The notes beneath the pieces were generated by a model. The model was not told the DNA's origin. It was given only the letters and a program-made list of their open reading frames with translations, and did no database searches. Shown here one piece after another: positions 59,065 to 64,000 of a DNA stretch of 64,000 bases. Source of the DNA: Xanthobacteraceae bacterium. GTDB taxonomy: Bacteria > Pseudomonadota > Alphaproteobacteria > Rhizobiales > Xanthobacteraceae. How positions within the stretch are numbered: position 1 is the stretch's first letter; every line of letters begins with the position of its first letter. A program made the translations under genes and the position numbers. The stretch lies in NCBI GenBank assembly GCA_022844205.1, contig JALHMF010000001.1, positions 244,018-308,017 on the forward strand, given 5' to 3'.

Positions 59065-59445
59065 TCAGAATGTCGAGCTAATGCCCGTCATGCGCATGAT
59101 CAAAGCGATCACCCACATGACGATGGAAATCATCGCGGTATATTGCGCGTAGGTGAAATAAGCATCGCGCAGGACCGTGGATGCGGCCCATTGCGCGTAG
59201 GCTTCCGGCGGACGGAAATCCTTGTCGAGATAGAGCCACATCTCGGTCTTTTTATAATTCTGTGTCAGCGCGTAACGCGCTTTCAAAACCAGAATGAACG
59301 TCATCAGCATCGTCAGGATGCCGCCGGCCTGAAAGACGCGGATCGGATCGAAGCTCATGCCAACCATCACGCAGATGATGGCAAGCATCCCGAATCCGCA
59401 CGCGCGCTGCACCGATTCATAAGCAAGCTTGCGCATTTCATCCAT
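59065..59445 (-). CDS. small membrane protein, hypothetical
   Basis: A 126-residue protein with three hydrophobic helices (ACGFGMLAIICVMVGMSF, FQAGGILTMLMTFILVLKAR, AMISIVMWVIALIMRMTGI). The middle part is polar (NYKKTEMWLYLDKDFRPPEA). It is common in Rhizobiales and of unknown function. ATG 59445 is preferred over the upstream codon 59517. It is convergent with the FadJ-like gene, stop to stop with no gap. Confidence 0.75.
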   Translation of the reverse strand: MDEMRKLAYESVQRACGFGMLAIICVMVGMSFDPIRVFQAGGILTMLMTFILVLKARYALTQNYKKTEMWLYLDKDFRPPEAYAQWAASTVLRDAYFTYAQYTAMISIVMWVIALIMRMTGISSTF

Positions 59446-59534
59446 GAAGACACCCGGTCGGATTGACTGACAGGAGTTTGACGCCGGAATGCGTCCGGAG
59501 CAATCGGCAAACGCCAAATCACGAAAAATTGGTG

Positions 59535-59858
59535 TCAGCGAACGCCAAAGGCGAAGAAATTGGCCGCGGCCGGAAGTGTCAGCAGCGCCACGCCGCAGAG
59601 CCAGATAAACATGGAAATCGAGGTCGATTCGGACGCCCCGGTCCAGCGTTCATACAGTGCGGCAGGGATGCCCCCGGCGATCAGGGTCACGGTCGACAGG
59701 ACCAGCGAAGACAAAAAGAACAAAATTCTCACATCCGAAAGGAAGAATGCCGGTGCGAGAATCTGCACGAAGACGAAAATCAAAAGGAGGAGCGGGGAGA
59801 AAATGCCGTTGATAATCGAGAACAGCATGATCCCGACGATGTATGGTTGCGCGATCAT
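59535..59858 (-). CDS. small membrane protein, second gene after YggT
   Basis: A 107-residue protein with several transmembrane segments (YIVGIMLFSIINGIFSPLLL, FFLSSLVLSTVTLIAGGIPA, FIWLCGVALLTLPAAANFFA). Its ATG overlaps the YggT stop by 4 bp (ATGA on the minus strand), indicating coupled translation. The role is unknown; a membrane partner of YggT is likely. Confidence 0.75.
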   Translation of the reverse strand: MIAQPYIVGIMLFSIINGIFSPLLLLIFVFVQILAPAFFLSDVRILFFLSSLVLSTVTLIAGGIPAALYERWTGASESTSISMFIWLCGVALLTLPAAANFFAFGVR

Positions 59859-60205
59859 TGCGGCGTCACTCCCAGGGTCGGCGCCAGGCCTGTCGCCAGC
59901 AAAGTCATGTAGATCGCGATCCGCGCCGCAAACAGCCACACGACCGCCAGCAGCATGACGAACAGCGGCGGCACTGCCAGCGGAGTGAGATACCGGATCG
60001 GGCGCAAGACAGGATCCGTAATGCGCGCGAAAGCGGTCATGATGTAATTGGTCGAGGGTGGCGGGAACAAGAAGCCCAGAACAACGCGCCCGAGCATTGT
60101 GTACATCAACGCCGCCAAAACGAGGTTTGGCAGGTGGAACCACCAGTATTGAAAGAAAGGATTTTCCACAAACGAAATCTCCAGCCGATGCCGCTCTTCA
60201 AGCAT
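59855..60205 (-). CDS. YggT family membrane protein
   Basis: A 116-residue protein with three hydrophobic stretches: WWFHLPNLVLAALMYTMLGR, then ITDPVLRPIRYLTPLAVPP (the conserved R-x-x-D-P-x-L-x-P-I-R element of YggT), and LFVMLLAVVWLFAARIAIYM. YggT proteins are inner-membrane proteins linked, in some bacteria, to cell division, osmotic stress or membrane integrity. It is followed, with overlap, by another small membrane gene. Confidence 0.85.
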   Translation of the reverse strand: MLEERHRLEISFVENPFFQYWWFHLPNLVLAALMYTMLGRVVLGFLFPPPSTNYIMTAFARITDPVLRPIRYLTPLAVPPLFVMLLAVVWLFAARIAIYMTLLATGLAPTLGVTPQ

Positions 60206-60235
60206 GCCCTAACGAAAAAGAAAACCGCTCAGTCA

Positions 60236-60266
60236 AAAAGAAGCGGGGCCCCGTAGGGCCCCGCCA
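60236..60266 (-). terminator. terminator after the sodium:solute symporter gene
   Basis: Stem GCGGGGCCC/GGGCCCCGC with CGTA loop, 26 nt past the minus-strand stop at 60290, then TTCTTTTT on that strand. A T-run exists on the plus side too, so it may act in both directions. Confidence 0.9.
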
Positions 60267-60289
60267 TTTTTTGTATTAAGCGAAACGGC

Positions 60290-62287
60290 TCACTTTTCCT
60301 GAAGAACCGTCTTGCCGCGCGGCTTACGGATTTCGTCGATGTAAGCCATCATTTCCTTCGACGGAGCCTTGGTGAACAGGCTGACCACAATCATCACGAG
60401 GAAGCCGAGCGGTGCGCCCAGCAATCCGCAGTTGATGTTATTGAGGTCGAACCAGCCCACGCGGTTGGCCATCGGGTTCGCCGCAGACGCTGGAATGTCC
60501 GCTGCCCATTTGGGGTCGGCCAGGAGTTTGGCGACATCAATGAGCGGCTGACGGGTTTCCGGATTGACCAGCGACTTCATGCCCCACATCTGCACGCCAG
60601 CCTGCGGGAAGTACCGCGTGGTGACGAGATAGAAGACGCAGAGGCCGAAGCCGGCGATCATGCCGGCAATCGCGCCAGCCGTCGTCGTGCGCTTCCACCA
60701 GATTCCGAGCACGAGCGCCGGGAAGTTACCCGCCATAGCAAGCGAGAACGCCCAGCCGACCATGGCCAGAATGTCGCCTGGCTTGGTCGCCGCTAGCGCG
60801 GCCGAAGCGACGGCCACGAAGAACAACAGCACGCGGGCAACGGTGAGCCGGCGGATCGTCGCCGCGTTCGGATCGATCATCTTGTAGTAGATGTCGTGCG
60901 AGAGCGCGTTGGCGATCGCGAGCAGCAAGCCGTCGGCGGTCGAGAGCGCGGCGGCGAGACCGCCGGCAGCGACCAGACCCGAGATCACATACGGAAGGCC
61001 CGCGATTTCCGGGGTGGAAAGCACGATCACATCCGTGTTGATCACGAAGTCCGAGAACCGGAGCACGCCGGGGTGATTGGCAATCGCCTTACACGCAGCG
61101 ATGGTTGCTTCCAGATTCACGGCGTTCTTGCCGCAGATCTGAATCAGACCGAGTTCGCCCCAGTTGAAAACCCAGGGACGAAGCTGCGTGATGTCTTTGC
61201 CGATGATGTTCGTATAGACCTCCAGCTTCGAGAACGCCGCGTAGGCCGGCGCCGAGAAGTACAGGAGGAAGATGAAGAACAGCGACCAGGCCACGGACTG
61301 ACGGGCTTCACGCACCGACGGGGTGGTGAAATAGCGCATCAGAATGTGCGGCAGCGAAGCCGTACCCACCATCATGCAGAAGATGATGCCGAAGTAGTTC
61401 AGCGGCGTGTAGTTCATGAACGGCTGGATATGCGGCCGCAGCGTGCCCGGAGGGCAAGCCGTCTGCGTACACAGAACCGCGAGGCCGTCCTTCACCAGCT
61501 GAGCTTCACGGGCGGTGATTTCCTGAATCGCCTGACCGTACATCAACTGCGGAAGCGGCACGCCGTACTTCTTCGCCGACAGAATCACGATCGGCGTCAG
61601 GTACGCGATGATCAGCACGATATACTGAGCGATCTGCGTCCAGGTCACCGCGCGCATGCCACCGAGCATCGCGCAAAGCAGGATGCCGACGAGGCCGACG
61701 AACACGGCGACTTCGAACTGCATGCCAAGGAAGCGCGATGCGATGATGCCCGTGCCGAAAATCTGCGCCGTCACGTATGTGAAGGAGGTGCAAACGAGCA
61801 CGATCACCGCGAGGAAGCGGGCGAAGTTGCCGCCGAAACGGAACGCCATGAAGTCAGGAACCGTATAGGCGCCGAACTTGCGCAGATACGGGCCGACCAG
61901 GATCGACACCAGCACATAACCGCCGGTCCAACCCAGCACCCAGGCGAGACCGTCGTAGCCGAGCAGGAAGAGCGATCCCGCCATGCCCACGAACGACGCC
62001 GCCGACATCCAGTCGGCGCCGGTCGCCATGCCGTTATAGAAGGCCGGAACGCGCCGGCCCGCCACGTAGTATTCCGAGATTTCAGCGGTACGGGTCATGA
62101 CGCCGATGACGGCGTAGACCGCGAGCGTGAAGAACACGAAGAGATAGCCGATGACCTTATTCGGCACGCCCATCTGCTCAAGAATGGCGAGCAGAATGAC
62201 GAAGCCGAGAAAGCCGCCGGTATAGACGCCGTACATGCGTCCAAGGTTTTTCATGAAGTCTGAAGTAGCTGCGCTTTGAGTTGCCAT
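60290..62287 (-). CDS. sodium:solute symporter, large subunit (TIGR03648/VC_2705 type)
   Basis: A 665-residue member of the SSS family with 12-13 helices: FLGFVILLAILEQMGVPNK, GMATGADWMSAASFVGMAGS, LFLLGYDGLAWVLGWTGGYV, VPDFMAFRFGGNFARFLAVI, TSFTYVTAQIFGTGIIASRF, VTWTQIAQYIVLIIAYLTPI, GLVAAGGLAAALSTADGLLL and AMVGWAFSLAMAGNFPALVL. It is longer than ordinary ActP because of an inserted loop (VLCTQTACPPGTLRPHIQPF). Partners of the DUF4212 type form a two-subunit sodium:substrate (acetate/carboxylate-type) transporter. ATG 62287 has AGGGGG upstream. It is transcribed with the DUF4212 gene just upstream and divergently from a LuxR response regulator. Confidence 0.93.
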   Translation of the reverse strand: MATQSAATSDFMKNLGRMYGVYTGGFLGFVILLAILEQMGVPNKVIGYLFVFFTLAVYAVIGVMTRTAEISEYYVAGRRVPAFYNGMATGADWMSAASFVGMAGSLFLLGYDGLAWVLGWTGGYVLVSILVGPYLRKFGAYTVPDFMAFRFGGNFARFLAVIVLVCTSFTYVTAQIFGTGIIASRFLGMQFEVAVFVGLVGILLCAMLGGMRAVTWTQIAQYIVLIIAYLTPIVILSAKKYGVPLPQLMYGQAIQEITAREAQLVKDGLAVLCTQTACPPGTLRPHIQPFMNYTPLNYFGIIFCMMVGTASLPHILMRYFTTPSVREARQSVAWSLFFIFLLYFSAPAYAAFSKLEVYTNIIGKDITQLRPWVFNWGELGLIQICGKNAVNLEATIAACKAIANHPGVLRFSDFVINTDVIVLSTPEIAGLPYVISGLVAAGGLAAALSTADGLLLAIANALSHDIYYKMIDPNAATIRRLTVARVLLFFVAVASAALAATKPGDILAMVGWAFSLAMAGNFPALVLGIWWKRTTTAGAIAGMIAGFGLCVFYLVTTRYFPQAGVQMWGMKSLVNPETRQPLIDVAKLLADPKWAADIPASAANPMANRVGWFDLNNINCGLLGAPLGFLVMIVVSLFTKAPSKEMMAYIDEIRKPRGKTVLQEK

Positions 62288-62301
62288 TGTTCTGGTCCCC
62301 C

Positions 62302-62553
62302 TCAATCTTCAGCCACGCCGTGGTCGCGGTCGATCTTGTCCTGCTGTTTTGCAAACACGAACAGCATGACAACGAACGCGATCAGCGATCCCTGCGCGGC
62401 CATGTAGAAGCCGAGCGGGAAGCCCAAGATGGTGATTTTGTTAAGTGAATTTACGAACATGTGGATGATGTATCCAAAAAACAGCCATAGGCCGAGATGG
62501 ATAAGCATCAGCCGCGTCGTTGCTGCCCAATGTGATTCGTCGTTTGTTTTCAT
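62302..62553 (-). CDS. DUF4212 symporter small subunit (TIGR03647)
   Basis: An 83-residue membrane protein with two helices: LMLIHLGLWLFFGYIIHMFV and GFYMAAQGSLIAFVVMLFVF, plus a hydrophilic tail (KQQDKIDRDHGVAED). This is the TIGR03647/DUF4212 small partner that lies directly before the large sodium:solute symporter, 14 bp upstream. The two genes form one operon. Confidence 0.92.
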   Translation of the reverse strand: MKTNDESHWAATTRLMLIHLGLWLFFGYIIHMFVNSLNKITILGFPLGFYMAAQGSLIAFVVMLFVFAKQQDKIDRDHGVAED

Positions 62554-62999
62554 TTAGCCCTCCAGAAATTCCGCGATGGAGCGCGGGCCGGTCTGGACCG
62601 CGTCAACCTTGCGTTAAACGACCAAGGGTTCACCGAGCGTCCCGTTGAAACGGGATGGTTTGGCGCTTCCCCCGATAGACCGGCCCGCGGTTATTTTTTT
62701 TGCGGGTCCGAGCCTTAAAATTAACATTCGGTAAACTAAGGCCCCTATACGACTTTCGGCCACGATCCCCGTCGTAATACCAAGTAAAAACACGATATTT
62801 TTGCATTGCAGCACGCTCCGTTTTGTCGTTTGCCAAAAGCTTTCGCCATCCTCTCAATGGCTTGCAAAACGCTTGTCACATTGTCGGTGGAGCCATTACC
62901 GCTTTGCGGGGTAACTGTGTGCCGCATCATCCTTTCGTGGGACGTGGTATGTGAGCGGTGCCTGAGCAGCTTCAAACACCGGGGAAGGGAATACTGGCT
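62554..62999. promoter_or_regulatory. divergent regulatory region between DUF4212 and the LuxR regulator
   Basis: A 446-bp gene-free interval that should carry the promoters for both transcripts. It contains a short hairpin TCCCGTT/AACGGGA at 62640-62655, a run of T at 62693-62700 and AT-rich DNA to 62740. The response regulator may bind here to control its neighbour, as CrbR does for acetate genes in other proteobacteria. No binding consensus was identified. Confidence 0.45.
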
Positions 63000-63668
63000 G
63001 TGGACGTGTCCGCTTCCTTTCGATTCATCATTGCCGACGATCACCCGCTTTTTCGCGGGGCGCTGAAAGAAGCAGTCGGCACCCTGTTCAGCTCCGCCAC
63101 GATTTTTGAAGCGGGCGGTTTTGAAGACTTGCAGGCGTTGCTGGAGCGCGAAGGTGACATGGATATCGTGTTACTCGACCTCACGATGCCCGGCGTGCGC
63201 GGTTTCTCAGGGCTGCTTTATCTGCGCGCGCAGTTTCCTGGCGTTCCTGTGCTCGTCGTTTCCGCCAATGAAGAGCCGATCGTCATTCGCCGCTGCATGG
63301 AATTCGGCGCGTCGGGATTTTTGCCGAAGACCATGAGCGTCGAAGCGATGCGGGTCGCAATCCAGAAAGTGCTGGAAGGCGGGGTGTGGACGCCGCCCGA
63401 CGTCGATCTCAATGCTGGCGGGGATAGCGAGACTCGCGATCTCGTCGGGCGCCTCTCAACGCTCACGCCACAGCAGGTGCGTGTCCTGATGATGCTGTCG
63501 GAAGGCCTGCTGAACAAGCAGATCGCCTTTGCGCTGAAAGTCTCGGAAGCAACCGTGAAGGCGCATGTTTCCGCGATTTTGCAGAAACTTGGCGTCGAAA
63601 GCCGCACCCAGGCTGTGATCGCCGCTTCCAAGATCGAAGCAGGCCAGTGGCCGCAATTGCATAGCTGA
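63000..63668 (+). CDS. LuxR-type (NarL family) response regulator
   Basis: A 222-residue two-component regulator. The receiver domain shows FRFIIADDHPLFRGALKEAV, the phosphoacceptor Asp in DIVLLDLTMPG near residue 57, and the conserved Lys in FLPKTMS near 108. The C-terminal LuxR helix-turn-helix is LTPQQVRVLMMLSEGLLNKQ then IAFALKVSEATVKAHVSAIL. GTG 63000 (after GGGAAGGGA) starts just before the receiver domain; an upstream GTG at 62958 is possible. Its place beside a DUF4212/SSS symporter fits the CrbR/ErdR group that controls acetate or organic-acid uptake; the partner kinase is not in the window. Confidence 0.92.
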   Translation: MDVSASFRFIIADDHPLFRGALKEAVGTLFSSATIFEAGGFEDLQALLEREGDMDIVLLDLTMPGVRGFSGLLYLRAQFPGVPVLVVSANEEPIVIRRCMEFGASGFLPKTMSVEAMRVAIQKVLEGGVWTPPDVDLNAGGDSETRDLVGRLSTLTPQQVRVLMMLSEGLLNKQIAFALKVSEATVKAHVSAILQKLGVESRTQAVIAASKIEAGQWPQLHS

Positions 63669-63673
63669 AGTCT

Positions 63674-64000
63674 ATTCCGCCGCCGGCCGCGCCACGCGCC
63701 CACCCGCGCCGCCGAGCGGAGCGAGGAGCCGGCGCGGAGTTAAAAATTGCGACGGGTTCTGAGCGGCAGAATCATTCCGCCGCCGGCCGCGCCACGCGCC
63801 CACCCGCGCCGCCGAGCGGAGCGAGGAGCCGGCGCGGAGTTAAAAATTGCGACGGGTTCTGAGCGGCAGAATCATTCCGCCGCCGGCCGCGCCACGCGCC
63901 CACCCGCGCCGCCGAGCGGAGCGAGGAGCCGGCGCGGAGTTAAAAATTGCGACGGGTTCTGAGCGGCAGAATCATTCCGCCGCCGGCCGCGCCACGCGCC
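63674..64000. repeat. exact 100-bp tandem repeat, more than three copies, cut by the window end
   Basis: Units start at 63674, 63774, 63874 and 63974; the first three are identical over all 100 bp and the fourth continues past the edge. Each unit is GC-rich with a short AT-rich part (GTTAAAAATTGCGACGG) and contains CCGCCGGCCGCGCC and GCCGAGCGGAGCGAGGAGCC. The period is not a multiple of three, so it is not coding. It starts 5 bp after the response-regulator stop. Confidence 0.97.

Noticed and set aside
60896..62263. 455-codon plus-strand frame antisense to the sodium:solute symporter
   Set aside because: It is low-complexity Arg/Asp/Glu/His sequence, a mirror of the hydrophobic symporter codons; the symporter on the other strand is unmistakable.
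63674..64000. CRISPR array
   Set aside because: The copies are contiguous and identical with no unique spacers, so this is a simple tandem repeat; no cas genes are in the window.

Overview
The window reads as a chromosome segment of an alphaproteobacterium, most likely of the order Hyphomicrobiales/Rhizobiales. The grounds are GC-rich codon use, a class I lysyl-tRNA synthetase, a very long coiled-coil/SEL1 protein of the polar-localisation type, a quinone-type dihydroorotate dehydrogenase, and a beta-oxidation cluster separated by a REP-like palindrome. No species can be named from the sequence alone.

Layout. (1) 1-3.8 kb is host backbone: the end of an ABC uptake system (substrate-binding protein, permease), an OsmC-like protein, an acyl-CoA dehydrogenase-like flavoprotein and an exported DUF1330 protein. 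(2) About 3.9-9.5 kb looks like the right-hand remnant of an integrative element. It holds a replication-relaxation protein, two small conserved genes each followed by a copy of the same terminator, and a single-chain restriction-modification enzyme. It ends at a 37-nt copy of the 5' half of a tRNA-Gly gene. (3) 9.5-37.8 kb is a second element of about 28.2 kb. It is bounded by that tRNA half (9514-9550) and the intact tRNA-Gly(CCC) gene (37741-37815), with a tyrosine integrase just inside the left end. Paired 8-bp repeats in the same orientation, likely integrase arm sites, lie inside both ends.

The second element is a mosaic. From left to right it carries an integrase and a small excisionase-like protein; a TIGR04255 three-gene operon; a tRNA-Ser 3' scar followed by a DNA-binding/replication module with 10-bp-phased GTCGCG arrays; an IS91-type transposon (HUH transposase plus tyrosine recombinase); methyltransferase and nucleoside phosphorylase genes; a RelE-type toxin-antitoxin pair; a Nudix / Gfo-Idh-MocA / STAND-ATPase cluster; a large nested inverted-repeat structure that may be an oriT or structured RNA; two VirD4/HerA-like DNA-pumping ATPases with a replication-relaxation protein; an AT-rich secreted-protein/amidohydrolase pair; a CHC2 primase-like protein; and, at the right end, an HD-domain dNTPase-like gene followed 7 bp later by a divergent adenylosuccinate-synthetase homologue. 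That homologue lacks the catalytic aspartate of PurA and resembles PurZ/archaeal PurA. The HD + PurZ-like pair is the best candidate for an undescribed nucleotide-based system.

(4) 37.8-64 kb is host backbone again: SCO1-like copper chaperone, membrane glycosyltransferase, solute-binding protein, MFS transporter, lysK, an S24 repressor, pyrD, a TPR-methyltransferase, a TauE/SafE exporter with TIGR02186 partner, the PodJ/SEL1-like protein, the beta-oxidation operon (acyl-CoA dehydrogenase, thiolase, cupin, FadJ-like fusion), YggT, and a DUF4212/sodium:solute symporter pair divergent from a LuxR-type response regulator. The window ends inside an exact 100-bp tandem repeat.
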